Shown here: one piece after another, positions 13,762 to 24,071 of the stretch | How the letters are laid out: every line of letters starts with the position of its first letter | Position numbering within the stretch: the first letter of the stretch is position 1 | Source of the DNA: Strongyloides papillosus | Lineage: Eukaryota; Nematoda; Chromadorea; Rhabditida; Strongyloididae | Direction of reading: 5' to 3' | Assembly (NCBI GenBank): GCA_005656395.1 | Contig: SRSI01000077.1 | Span: 1,426,001 to 1,490,000, forward strand | DNA: 64,000 nt | Position numbers and translations under genes: made by a program | The notes under the pieces: generated by a model | Told to the model about the DNA's origin: nothing | The model's input: the letters and a program-made list of their open reading frames with translations, nothing else | Databases searched by the model: none

Positions 13762-15306
13762 ATGGTGTACAGATGTTCTTTATCGGATGAAAAAAATAAA
13801 AAAGATAGTTCAGAATGTCAAATATGCAAATATTGTGATGAGTATAATACAATTCCAGCTTGGATTTCTGAAGTTCATGGACTTGGAAAGGTTAGTTTAA
13901 GTAAAAAAATTTATTTATTTTTCCACATTGTAAGATTATTTCAAAACAATGCGTTTTAAAAAAGTGGTTATGGATTTCTGTTTTATTTTTTTGTATATGT
14001 GGATCTTTTTTGACGATATTTGATATTATAAAAAAATACAAAGAAGGTGAAACATCAACTTTTACATCTGTTAAGATTGTACCATCATTAGATTTACCAG
14101 CTTTAACAATTTGTCCAGATGTTGAAGATATTTTGTTCGTTGATGGTATTTACAAAGAAGTACAATCGTTTCGTTCTAACATAACTATGAATGAAGTAAA
14201 AGATCTTATACACTATTTTTTAGCTGGAAATGGTTATAATTATATGAATAGAATCAAATATTTTACTAGAAATTATGTAGATTATATTGAAAAACTATAT
14301 ATTCAGTGGTCTAAAAATTATACAACATTCGATTTTTTTTTTCATATACAAGAAAAGTATGGTATTAATTGCAAGGAGTTTTTTGTACAATGTTATTATC
14401 AAAGAAAAATTGTAGACTGTTGTAAAAAGATTTTCAACGTAATACCTGTTCTAGGAAGAGGATTGTGTTTTCAGACGATTAAAGGATTAAAACAAGAAGA
14501 TGAAGATGATATAGGAAAGCTAATATTGAAAATAAAAGTTCCAAATTATACTAACGCGAATAAGTTAAATGAAAAAAATTTAAAATTAATTATTTTTGTT
14601 AAATCTGATTTTGGTATTATAACAGCAACACATCCTATTTATATTTTTCCTCATATTTATAATACTTTACTTGTTAAAGCTAGAAGGATTGAACTTATTG
14701 ATAAGAATGCTAATTGTCTTATGGAGGTATTTAACATAATTATATTATATGTAACATTTTTTTATAGATTGAGGGCAATAATAATATATGCACTTTAAAA
14801 AATTGGCTAAAATCAAAATTAATTTATCCATTTAATTGTACTTTTTCATATTTAAGATATATTAGTCAGGACAATAAATTTCCTATTTGTGATTTATCAA
14901 CAATCGTTAATTTTTATTTTGATAATTCAAACCACTTCAAATTATTTTATAAATCAAAAACCAAATGTACACCAGGTTGTTTTAGATGGCAATACTTTAC
15001 AACGCTTCAAACTGGAAATGTTTTGACTAAATTTCCTGATTATCATTTTAACCTTAGAATGTCCTTTATGAGTATACAGGCAAGATAATATCATACTTTT
15101 AATAATTTATAAATTATAATAGTTTTTAGTATCAACAAATTACAGAAAGCTATACAACTAGTATTCCAGCTTTCATTGCTCAAATAGGAGGACAATTTGG
15201 TTTTTTTCTTGGAATTTCTGTTATAACTATATTTCAAATATTAATTTATTTATATAAGAAAATCTTAATGTTATTTTCTGGCATTAATCCTACTAAAAAT
15301 AATTGA
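13762..15306 (+). CDS. DEG/ENaC sodium channel subunit
   Basis: Four exons (13762-13890, 13935-14726, 14768-15079, 15130-15306) join in phase to about 469 residues. The layout is that of the degenerin/epithelial sodium channel family: a short cytosolic N terminus with the HG motif (about residue 40), TM1 in the segment ending DIIKKYKEG, a large Cys-rich extracellular loop, and a pre-TM2/TM2 segment IPAFIAQIGGQFGFFLGIS. The G-I-S at about 439-441 is the family's GxS selectivity filter. The protein is shorter than most C. elegans members, mainly in the extracellular loop. Trimeric channels of this family conduct sodium and serve touch, acid or peptide sensing; which of these applies cannot be read here. 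Intron 1 uses an unusual AAG acceptor and intron 3 has a GC donor. The N-terminal start is the first in-frame ATG and is the least certain part. Confidence 0.88.
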
Positions 15307-16650
15307 TTATCTTTTTATACCTTTAGAACAAATTTAAAAAATTTGGAGGTACACGATTATGGCATTTTAATGTTATGTTTCAACAAGTTTGTTATTCCAT
15401 TTTTCAGTTATTTCTAACGAAAAAAAGAAATGATATAACTGAATAGTTAACTGAAATGAACAAAATTTCAAGTAAAAAGTAAACTTTTTGGCGTTTCGAC
15501 CAGTATAAATTTATATAAAATTTAAAATAAACTATGTGATTTAATAATAACTAGTAAAAAATAAGTTAATTGGAAAATATTTATTTTTTGAAATTATGGA
15601 ATTTTTTACAATAAAATTAATTAAATATTTCTACATACATATTTCATTTAAACACTTTATATTTTACTGATATCTTTGCTTATTTATTTCACTAAATCAT
15701 CAAAAAATAATAAAATTATTTACTAAATGGATATACTAATAATAAATTTAAAATATCTAAAAAAATTACCGATTAATTAAAATAGTATAAACATTTTATA
15801 CGATACTTTTGGTAAAAGAAACACAAAAATAACTGTAAATTTTAGTATAATTACCATTCTAGCAAATTGTTTCTTTATATATATAAGGAAATTTAAATTC
15901 TATTTTTAAACCTTTCCCTGTTAAACAAACATTTTTTTACAAATTGTATTCAGCTTATTTAAATATCATTCACAATAAGTTGAAATTAAAAAAAAAAACA
16001 TTTAATTTACGTTTTAATTAATTTTCTTTTATTATTCACTATTTATTTTAGATTTTTTTGCAATGTATCGAGAATATAACTGTCGTATTTAGAAGTAAAT
16101 TATAAGTAACTAAAAGACAATATCATATATATATGATAATAAAATTGTACATATTTTTAAATTTTCCGAATTTCGTTTTTCTAAAATATTGTTTTACCTT
16201 AATTTTATAATATAACTTTAATTATCAGTTGTATTTTCATTACTTTTAAATAGGACCTATTTGGAAATATATTCTACCTTTTTAAAATAAAAAAAAACCA
16301 AATGTAGGATGGAAATCTATTTTTGTTATATTATCTTTATCTATGACAATGCAAAAAGTATAACTAAGAAAAATTATTATATACATTATTAAAGTATCAT
16401 TTTCAGTTACAATATACAAATATATAGTATAAAAACACCTAATTTCCCCATAATTTATTTTTAACAATATTTTAAAATAGAAAATATATTTACAAATAGA
16501 ACTAACGTTTATAAAGCCAAATAAAATAAAATTTTAAATTTAACCGTTAAATACTATCTACGATAATCATCGTCTTCTTATAAAGTTCATAATCGTTACT
16601 TTTCTCTCATTTCTGCCAAAGTCTCTTGTACAATGAGAAAGTGTAAAGAG
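15307..16650. other. Intergenic region
   Basis: About 1.3 kb of AT-rich sequence holding the 3' UTR of the channel gene and upstream sequence of the PP2A subunit gene. A 61-codon minus-strand open frame near 16282-16467 is composition-driven and has no recognisable content. Confidence 0.5.
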
Positions 16651-16687
16651 TATATATAACTCCACTCTTGTGGTAGGGGCGGCTTGG
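16651..16687 (+). promoter_or_regulatory. Likely core promoter of the PP2A B56 gene
   Basis: A TATA-like run at 16651-16658 is followed 15-30 bases later by GGGGCGG (within 16673-16687), one of the few GC-rich patches in this AT-rich window. It lies about 100-130 bases upstream of the start codon at 16784, which is itself directly preceded by a splice acceptor. The role is inferred from position and base composition. Confidence 0.4.
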
Positions 16688-16783
16688 CAATCGTGTAAAG
16701 AATGTTTTAAAATTTATCATACTTTTTCTACTCTCTGTTTTTAGAAACAATTAACTTATTGTATATTTATTTTTAATTTCTAG

Positions 16784-18371
16784 ATGAACAATCAAATTGA
16801 GGACAAAAAGTTGAGGATAGATAATGATGCTGATGATAAAAATCAGGAAGAATCAAGTGATGTTAATAAGAACACAGAATCGGAAAAGCTAAATTCTAGT
16901 AGTCATAATGTTTCTTTAGCTTCTACATCAACTCATGCAGAAAACGGTTAGTTTATTATCATTTTTTAATTAATTCAACTATATTTTGCAGAAAATGATG
17001 ATGATGATGAACCTATCACAGAAAAATATATCATTCAAATGCTTAATGAATGTTGTAAAGTTTGTGACTTTACTAACGATATTAATTTAGAAGAGATAGA
17101 GGTAACTTTTTAATATTTTTATCAGTAAATTTTGTTTAGAAAAAACGAGGGAAATTATTAGAGTTGGCTGAGATATTTTCGCATCCTGGTTTTGAACAGA
17201 CACCGGAGTTATGGGATGCTTTAACAAATATGTTTTCAGAAAATGTTTTTAGGGTTCTATCTCCACCAACTGTTGGTCCTAGTGGGGAATTTGATCCAGA
17301 AGAAGATGAGCCACAAACAGATCCCTCTTGGCCTCATCTTCAGCTTGTATATGAAATATTTCTCCGAGCTATTGGATCTTCTGATTTTAAAGCTCCAGTC
17401 GCTAAACCTTTCATGGAACGTAATATGTTTGCTGTTAGGATATTAGATCTTTTTGATAGTGAAGATCCGAGGGAAAGAGACATTTTAAAGTCAACGATTC
17501 ATCGTATTTATGCTAAATTTCTTTCACTCAGACCAACATTGAGAAAACACATAAATAATATATTTTACACCTTTATTTATGAAACTGAAAGACATAATGG
17601 GATAGGAGAATTGTTAGAAATATTAGGTAGTATTATCAATGGATTCGCATTGCCATTAAAAAGTGAACACAAGTGTTTTTTGTTCCGTGTTCTCATGCCA
17701 TTGCATAAACCTAAATGTTTATCGCTTTATCAAATACCACTTTCATATTGTGTGGTTCAATTTGTAGAGAAGGATCCAAGTTTGTCTGAGCAAATTATTC
17801 TAAATTTATTAAGATACTGGCCAAAAAGTAATAGTCCGAAAGAAATAATGTTTTTGAATGAGATTGAGGAGGTTTTAGATGTGATGGAATGTAAACACTT
17901 TGAGAATATTATGGTACCATTATGTCAACAGTTAGCAAAATCAGTATCTTCACCTCACTTCCAAGTTTCCGAAAGAGCACTATTTTTCTTCAATAATGAA
18001 TATGTTATGAGTCTTATTACAGAATATGCTTCAACGTTAATTCCAATTGTTTTCCCTGCTCTTTATAAGACAAGTAAAACACATTGGAACAAGTAAGTTA
18101 GTGTTTTAAAAAAACCGTTTGTAATCTTTATTTTAGAACTATTGGAGGTTTAATATACAATGCAATGAAAGTCTTCATGACAGCAAACCAGTGTTTGGTA
18201 AATGAATGCACTGAAAATTTTAATAAAGAACTTCAAAGACAAGAAGAACAGCAAAAGAATAAGGAAAAAATGTGGGAAAAAGTTGAAAAATTAGCAAAAC
18301 AAAATCCTAACTACCATATTTATGCAGATGTACAAATTAATTCAGAATCTTCAAATGACGGTACATTGTAG
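16784..18371 (+). CDS. PP2A regulatory subunit B56 (B' family)
   Basis: Four exons (16784-16946, 16992-17101, 17140-18092, 18137-18371) join in phase to about 486 residues. After an acidic, Ser-rich N terminus of about 60 residues, the rest is the HEAT-like B56 fold, with textbook family text such as [45 protein letters not shown] and [12 protein letters not shown]56 subunits bring the PP2A core enzyme (catalytic C plus scaffold A) to LxxIxE-motif substrates; worm homologues PPTR-1 and PPTR-2 act on insulin signalling, P granules and chromosome segregation. Which of the two this matches cannot be decided by eye. A TAG acceptor abuts the ATG, suggesting trans-splicing. The next gene on the same strand, RPC3, starts about 450 bases after the stop. 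Confidence 0.94.
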
Positions 18372-18500
18372 AATATTTTTTTTGGTCTCATAAGAATACT
18401 TTTTTTATAATATGTATTGTATTTGTATTTATATCTGTGTACTCAATAATGCCTTTCTCTGAAATTTTTGTACAAACTCATTGTTATACCCAATGGGTCT

Positions 18501-18506
18501 AATAAA
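18501..18506 (+). terminator. Poly(A) signal of the PP2A B56 gene
   Basis: AATAAA lies 130 bases after the stop codon at 18371, within the roughly 450-base gap before RPC3. The remainder of the gap holds no open frame. A T-rich tract and TAG ending at 18816 form a possible spliced-leader acceptor for RPC3. Confidence 0.5.
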
Positions 18507-18821
18507 ATTTGTGTATACATATATCTTCAGTCAATTCCATATTTACGTAAATCCGCTATTGTTGGGGAATGATGGGAATTCTTGTAATCATATGATTTCG
18601 TCTATTAGTAAAAAAATCCAAGATTAATATGCCAGAGCTAGTAATAAATGTATTATTAGAAAGAAAATTGGTATAGTGTTTACTCTAAAACATTTAAAAT
18701 TTTTAAACATTGACATAGTTGAAATTATCTTAGAATTGAGGTTTAGATTATTCGTTTTCTTGTAATAAAAATTTTTTAAAATATTTTTTATGTATAAATT
18801 AATTAACGTTTTTTAGAAATC

Positions 18822-20378
18822 ATGACAAGTGCAGAAATTGCTCTTTGCAAAGAACTCATTTATGAACATTTTGGTTCTAAATCTGTTATTGTAGCAAATC
18901 AAATCTTATCTGAGCCATTAACTCTTGTAGAATTAAGGCGGAATTTAATTAAACAACTTACAATTGGAGAAATTAGGGAGATACTTCTTATTTTTGATCA
19001 TCATCAAATTTTAACTTATTCTACAGGAAAATTCATGACATATTTTATGATTACTGAGCATGTTATTCGTTTTGCAAGAGTACCACGTCTTCTAAAAGAT
19101 ATACAAAATTTTTTTGGCAAATATGGTGTCGGAATAGTTCAATTTTTAGTTACGCGAGGACAGACAAGTATGTCAGATTGTGTTAGAAATGTAACACAAA
19201 AATTAGATGGGGATATCAGTGATATTACGACAACATTTAGAAAGTTAGCTGAGCAAAACGTTATAAATAGAAGAGCTACAGTTCTTAATAATGATCTTGG
19301 TTATCCAACATACGTTCAAAATGAAGATGTTTTTGAATGCCCGATTATCATCTGTGATGGAAAAGAAAAAGATATTGTTATAGACGGTCCAAATGGTATT
19401 AAAAAGACTAAGAAAGTATTCGATGATAGTGATAATGATATTTTATGGACTTTAAATTGGCGTCGTTGTGATTTCCTTGTAAGAGACTCTCAGATTACCC
19501 AGTTATTGGTGTTATTTGCCCCAACTCACACCGAAACAATTGGAGTTATTTCTGCGTTAATGCGAATAGGTAATACTAGAAATAATTTGGAAGCTGTTTG
19601 TTCGCAACCAATATCTGCTTTCGATGTTATTAAAGCTGCTAAGATATCAAATGCCAAATCTCAGGAATGCATGGATTTATTAAGATGTTTGAGTGAGGAG
19701 AGTAACGGAGTCGTTAAAAGAATGGGCGAAGGAAGTGGTGGATTATATGTTATTGATTATGAAAAGGCTATTGAAGAACTACTGATCAGAAATGTTCAAG
19801 CCTTTATCAGAGAAAGAATCGACGATAGAGCGGCTAGAATTTTCTGCTTGTTAATTAAAAAAGGTTATCTTGAAGAAGATCAAATAGAGAGACACGCTAT
19901 GATACCATCTAAGGAGGCGAAGGAAGTATGTTCACTATTATTGAATGAAAGCCTTATTGAGTTAAGACATATTTCAAAGACAAGCGATTTTGCACCGTCT
20001 AAAACAACATATCTTTACTCAGTTAATTTGAAACATGTTGCTGATTACTTATATATGTATTGCCTTCAAGCATTAAGAAATTTAATTCATAGGCGTCATG
20101 CACAAGCTGAGAAACATCGCAATCTTACAGTTAGAGTTTTAAAAAGAGATTATATTGTAGAAACAATTAAGAATGATGCCAATTTAAGTGAAGAAGACAA
20201 AGAATTACAAATCCAAGAGGCCAATGATACATTTTTAATTGGAGACGACGCTTCAATATACGAGAAACTAAAAAAGAACGAAAATGGCCTATTTGCAAGA
20301 GAAATAGAGGCTGAGGGAATTGCATTTGCAGCAATACAACTTCTAAAGTTTAAAAACCCTATGAAAATCGGACCCTAG
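18822..20378 (+). CDS. POLR3C: RNA polymerase III subunit RPC3 (POLR3C/RPC82)
   Basis: A single exon of 518 residues matches the RPC3/RPC82/RPC62 family across its whole length. The start MTSAEIALCKELIYEHFG and the next segments are the N-terminal winged-helix repeats; the central part contains the NWRRCDFLVRDSQI stretch typical of the family, and the C-terminal winged helix and coiled region close the protein near residue 500. RPC3 forms, with RPC6 and RPC7, the Pol III-specific heterotrimer that helps open promoters and start transcription of tRNA and 5S genes. The length fits the metazoan family (about 530). A TTTTTTAG acceptor ends six bases before the ATG. It is downstream of the B56 gene on the same strand; an operon is possible but not shown. 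Confidence 0.93.
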   Translation: MTSAEIALCKELIYEHFGSKSVIVANQILSEPLTLVELRRNLIKQLTIGEIREILLIFDHHQILTYSTGKFMTYFMITEHVIRFARVPRLLKDIQNFFGKYGVGIVQFLVTRGQTSMSDCVRNVTQKLDGDISDITTTFRKLAEQNVINRRATVLNNDLGYPTYVQNEDVFECPIIICDGKEKDIVIDGPNGIKKTKKVFDDSDNDILWTLNWRRCDFLVRDSQITQLLVLFAPTHTETIGVISALMRIGNTRNNLEAVCSQPISAFDVIKAAKISNAKSQECMDLLRCLSEESNGVVKRMGEGSGGLYVIDYEKAIEELLIRNVQAFIRERIDDRAARIFCLLIKKGYLEEDQIERHAMIPSKEAKEVCSLLLNESLIELRHISKTSDFAPSKTTYLYSVNLKHVADYLYMYCLQALRNLIHRRHAQAEKHRNLTVRVLKRDYIVETIKNDANLSEEDKELQIQEANDTFLIGDDASIYEKLKKNENGLFAREIEAEGIAFAAIQLLKFKNPMKIGP

Positions 20379-20443
20379 TATTTATAATTTCGAACAATAT
20401 AATTTTAGTTAGTATTTATTCACATTTTTGTATTTTGTACTGT

Positions 20444-20449
20444 AATAAA
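20444..20449 (+). terminator. Poly(A) signal of RPC3
   Basis: AATAAA occurs 66 bases after the RPC3 stop codon. The SUMO gene on the other strand ends at 20675, so the two genes converge with short 3' UTRs between them. Confidence 0.5.
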
Positions 20450-20674
20450 ATATATATCTTTACGGCATATTTCGCTAAGCACGATTTTCCTCACATGACT
20501 ACGAAGAATTGACTGTAGGCAACAGATTACATAACCGTAGGAAAATTATTATAACAGACAACATTTCAAAATAACTTTTATTTAATTATCGTGATTACAT
20601 TAAGAGAAAGTTAATTTTTAATCAAACTTTAAAACCATATATTACAAATGGAAAAATAGAAAAATCCGAGATCA

Positions 20675-21032
20675 TTAGAACCCTCCAACTTGCTCGGTAT
20701 AAACCTCAATTACGTCGTCTTGATCCATCTCTAAGGACTTTGGTGTGTCTGTGTTTTCAATGCGTTTACCATCAAACAAGAAACGCAAGCTGTTGGGACT
20801 AACACCCATACGATCAGCATATGTCTTTTTCAATTTGGCCATAGTTGTGGTTTTCTTAACCTTGAAATGAACTTCGTTAGAAGCCTAAAAATTAACAAAT
20901 TATTCCTGGTAGTTTTTAACTTACTTGTCCCATAACACGAAGTCTTATGAAATCGTCTTCGTTGTCATTAGCAGTTGATGTTGCTGTATTATTGGCAACA
21001 GAGTTGTCAGGTGATTTATCGCCGTCTGACAT
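20675..21032 (-). CDS. smo-1: SUMO (small ubiquitin-like modifier)
   Basis: Two exons on the minus strand (20925-21032 and 20675-20884, with a 40-base intron) encode 105 residues. The first exon gives [10 protein letters not shown] and an acidic flexible tail ending IRLRVMGQ; the second gives the beta-grasp core with [18 protein letters not shown], the RFLFDG strand and a C terminus EQVGGF. The diglycine needed for conjugation is followed by one residue, so a SUMO protease must remove only Phe; C. elegans SMO-1 is built the same way. SUMO is attached through E1 (AOS-1/UBA-2) and UBC-9 to lysines of nuclear proteins. A possible leader acceptor (AATTTTTAG) lies about 30 bases upstream of the ATG on the minus strand. 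Each exon is too short to stand out as a long open frame, but identity is unambiguous. Confidence 0.95.
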
Positions 21033-21508
21033 TTTTGAATAACTCTTTTATAAGTAAAAAAGCCTAAAAATTTTATTATCACTTATGGGAAATTTAAAAA
21101 ATAAGAGATATGGTATACAAAGAGGAATTCTCATAACAAATAAAACTTTATCGCATTTTAAATCATTTCCCCAATCAAGTCTTTTTTTCGTTTCAAGATT
21201 AAGACGCAGAGCGGTAAATTTGAATTTTTTGATAGTACAATCAGTGATATAATTTAAAGGTAATTTATATTAAAACGGATAATTTGGTTAAGTTTATAGA
21301 TACATATCTTTATAACAAAAAAAAATTTCTCGACGCTCTTTTCCCCAATTTTGTACTTTGTACCATTAGAGGTTTGCCGTTTCACTCATTACTTTACTTT
21401 TCTATAATATCATCATTAGTTTTTTTATTTCTAGTTAACACTTTACTTGCAACTATTTGGGAACAAGATTTTTTTTGAATATAATTTTATACAATTGGCA
21501 ATTGAGGG
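21033..21508. other. Intergenic region between divergent SUMO and WASP-like genes
   Basis: About 475 bases that must hold the start regions of both genes, which point away from each other. The plus-strand open frame at 21284-21478 is hydrophobic and AT-driven and is not considered a gene. Confidence 0.45.
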
Positions 21509-23039
21509 ATGTTAAAGAGAATTGCAGATACTCGATCATCCAGAAGAAGAAGATATTTATGTGATATTTCAAGTGTAGATAGACCATCTCGACCAAAAAA
21601 CGTACCATCGACATGGCATACAAAAGAAGATAATGACAGGCTTTTTGATGCATTGGGTTTGGATACATTTACGATCGCAACAGGTTTATGTGTATTAAAA
21701 TGTGGTTCAAAGGGCCTACCTGGATATGAGGAATTTCGTGGAATTGCAGTTTTTGCTAAGGATTTTGCTCATCGATGTAATTTCATAAGAGTATATCATA
21801 TTACGACATTCGAATTATTGTATGAAATTGAACTGTGAGTTTGTAGTTTATTAAAATTATCTGTTTTTTAGTTTGGACATGTTCTTATTCAAAGTACATA
21901 GAAGTGATCGAAAAAGACTAACAATAAAAATGGGTATTCATTATGCTGATATGATTTTTGCTGAAAGAAGTGATATGTTGCAGTTTAAGAAAAAATTGTG
22001 TAGGATAGGAATTGAGAAAATTGCACCTTGTAAGTAATTAGTTGTTTCTACCGTAAATTATGTATTTTTTTAGCTTTTACAAAACGATTTCAAAATTATT
22101 GGGACAATACGAAAAAGTTCTTTGGTAACATTATATATGAAAAAAAAAGAAATGAATCTCTTACTGTGTATTCCAAAAGTAATTCTATGTGTAATGATTC
22201 TGTACATTCCTACATCCATAGATCATCTACACTTTTAACTAAAAAGTACAAGTCGGAAGACTCTCCTAAATTTGATAAAATTCAACGTTGTGGTGTTAAA
22301 AGAAAAATGTTAGCGAATGACCAGGATCCAATTTGTCACGATATAAAGAAGCCCACAAATGAATGTGTTACTTCAAATGTAAATGTAATTGACTTTTCTG
22401 TCTATTCTGCAAAAACACCAAATGTAAAAAAATGTACGGAACTTTCTAATTTGCCTCCCTCTCCACCCGATACGCCTAAAGGAATATTAAGAGGGCCTGT
22501 CAGAAACAAGTTAGGTTTTGACAATTCTCAAAGAGACGTTTTCTATTCAGCAAAATGTGAAGTTAAACAAGTAAATTTTTATAGCTCTGCTGACACTTGT
22601 CTTTCAGAATCTGTACGTTTTTAAAATATTTTTAATTTATATTTTGTAGTTTTTCCCACCACCTCCGGTTTTAAAAGGTGCAATTAGAACTGTTCCTAGA
22701 CCAAACAGAAATCCTCCGCCACCCCCTTCTTCGGAAAGTAGGATTTTAAACAATAATAATACACCGACTGTCAAAGCAATCCCTTCTGATTTATTGGCAG
22801 AAATTCGTTCCGCTCCTCAACTAAGAGAAGCATCAAAAAAGTGTAAAGGCAATTCAATTTCTTATCGTGCTTCTAACACTCAATCTCCACTACATTTGAT
22901 TCGTTCAGCAATGTTGACACGCCGAAAAAGTATAAAGGAAGAAGAATCAGAAGATGAGGGAACACGAAATACACTTTACGATACGACCGATTGGAGCGTA
23001 ACAGAAAGATATCATGATAACGATTATCATATTAAATAG
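21509..23039 (+). CDS. Short WASP-like actin regulator without a visible CRIB motif
   Basis: Four exons (21509-21834, 21872-22029, 22074-22612, 22650-23039) join in phase to about 470 residues. Residues about 38-165 read as a WH1/EVH1 domain, with the WASP-like run GIAVFAKDF..CNFIRVYHI..ELLYEIEL. Residues 342-371 hold two polyproline runs (PPPP, PPPPP). The C terminus resembles a VCA region: a WH2 helix SDLLAEIRSAPQLRE (about 387-402), a central helix IRSAMLTRRKSI and an acidic stretch followed by a Trp (about 456). WASP proteins bind actin and Arp2/3 through VCA and start branched filaments. The GTPase-binding CRIB motif expected between WH1 and the proline region is not recognisable; a 175-residue Ser/Lys-rich segment stands there. 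The WH2 motif is divergent (Ala for Gly) and the acidic tail carries about 13 extra residues after the Trp. Alternative: a degenerate WSP-1 paralogue or WIP-like protein. Confidence 0.7.
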
Positions 23040-23487
23040 GAAATTATAGATAAAGTGTTATTTGTAACTAATTAATGTGAGATTTCTTTTATTTTATTCT
23101 AAATTTTATTGCGTGTCTGATTTATTTTGCAAATAATAATAAAGTGATTTTAAATTAATTTTTTTTATACTTCAATTTATAAAATATTATTATTGTTATT
23201 AAAAGTAAATAATATTATAGATATCTAGTCTATGGAATTACAGTTATAGTAATTAATGTATTTACCCAAATATACAAAATTAATTTATAAAATATTTTTG
23301 GATAATAAACTCCGTTATGCTGATTATAATAAGCCTTTTTTTCATAAACTAACTAGTTTTTCGAGGTTAAACTGTGGATAACTATTGAAAAATCTGCAAA
23401 CAATTTTTAATATTTATTAATCTCCCTTTGTATTGATTTGTATAATGTTTTAAAAGTAGAAACTTCAAACAATAACATCATTTTACA

Positions 23488-23832
23488 ATGTTCATATTGA
23501 AGAATATTTTTTTGATTTCAATTTTGGTGACTATTTTAGCTATTGTTATATTTGGTGAAGATAAAAATAGCAATACTATGGTACAGTCAACTCATAACCT
23601 CGGTTTGGATAAAGAAAAAACTAATGAAATTGACCATGAGGCAGAGAAAGTACCACATTCTCCAACAACCTTACCGACACCAAATGGAGATGTTTCTGAT
23701 GAATCTATTAGTCAAGAGCATAACACTAATACAACAAAATCAAATAATAACAACGGAAACCATGCACACCTAACTAGTATTTCAGGGATAACGTTCATTT
23801 TTTGCATAGTTGTATACTACTTTAATAACTGA
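23488..23832 (+). CDS. Small secreted or GPI-anchored protein
   Basis: Single exon, 114 residues. Residues 1-23 form a clear signal peptide (MFILKNIFLISILVTILAI then IFGED). The centre is hydrophilic and low in complexity, rich in Asn, Thr, Ser and His with an N-T-T glycosylation site. The last 18 residues (SGITFIFCIVVYYFNN at the very end) are hydrophobic with almost no tail behind them, the pattern of a GPI-attachment signal, with small residues just before it that could be the cleavage site. I recognise no family; such short mucin-like surface proteins are common in parasitic nematodes. The gap from the WASP-like gene (23040-23487) holds an AATAAA near 23138 and nothing else visible. The alternative frame over the same region has no signal peptide and is rejected. 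Confidence 0.6.
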   Translation: MFILKNIFLISILVTILAIVIFGEDKNSNTMVQSTHNLGLDKEKTNEIDHEAEKVPHSPTTLPTPNGDVSDESISQEHNTNTTKSNNNNGNHAHLTSISGITFIFCIVVYYFNN

Positions 23833-24071
23833 AATAATTATAAATAAAACTTATTTTACACGAAACAATTTTATAATTCTTATCATTTTAAAATTTAATC
23901 AATTATAAATAAAAGTAATCAAATAGTTAAATGTACTCTTTTCATTAAAGTTGATAAGATTATTAGTTGTTACATGACAATAAATATACATAATTGTAAT
24001 GTAGAATCAGAGAAAATTAACACTAAAATTACTTTTAAAATCATAAATTGATTATTTAATATTAAAAAATT

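Noticed and set aside
16282..16467. Minus-strand 61-codon frame
   Set aside because: No recognisable content and no supporting splice or poly(A) context.
21284..21478. A 64-codon hydrophobic open frame upstream of the WASP-like gene
   Set aside because: It starts at a non-ATG codon, and T-rich DNA automatically reads as Phe/Leu-rich protein.
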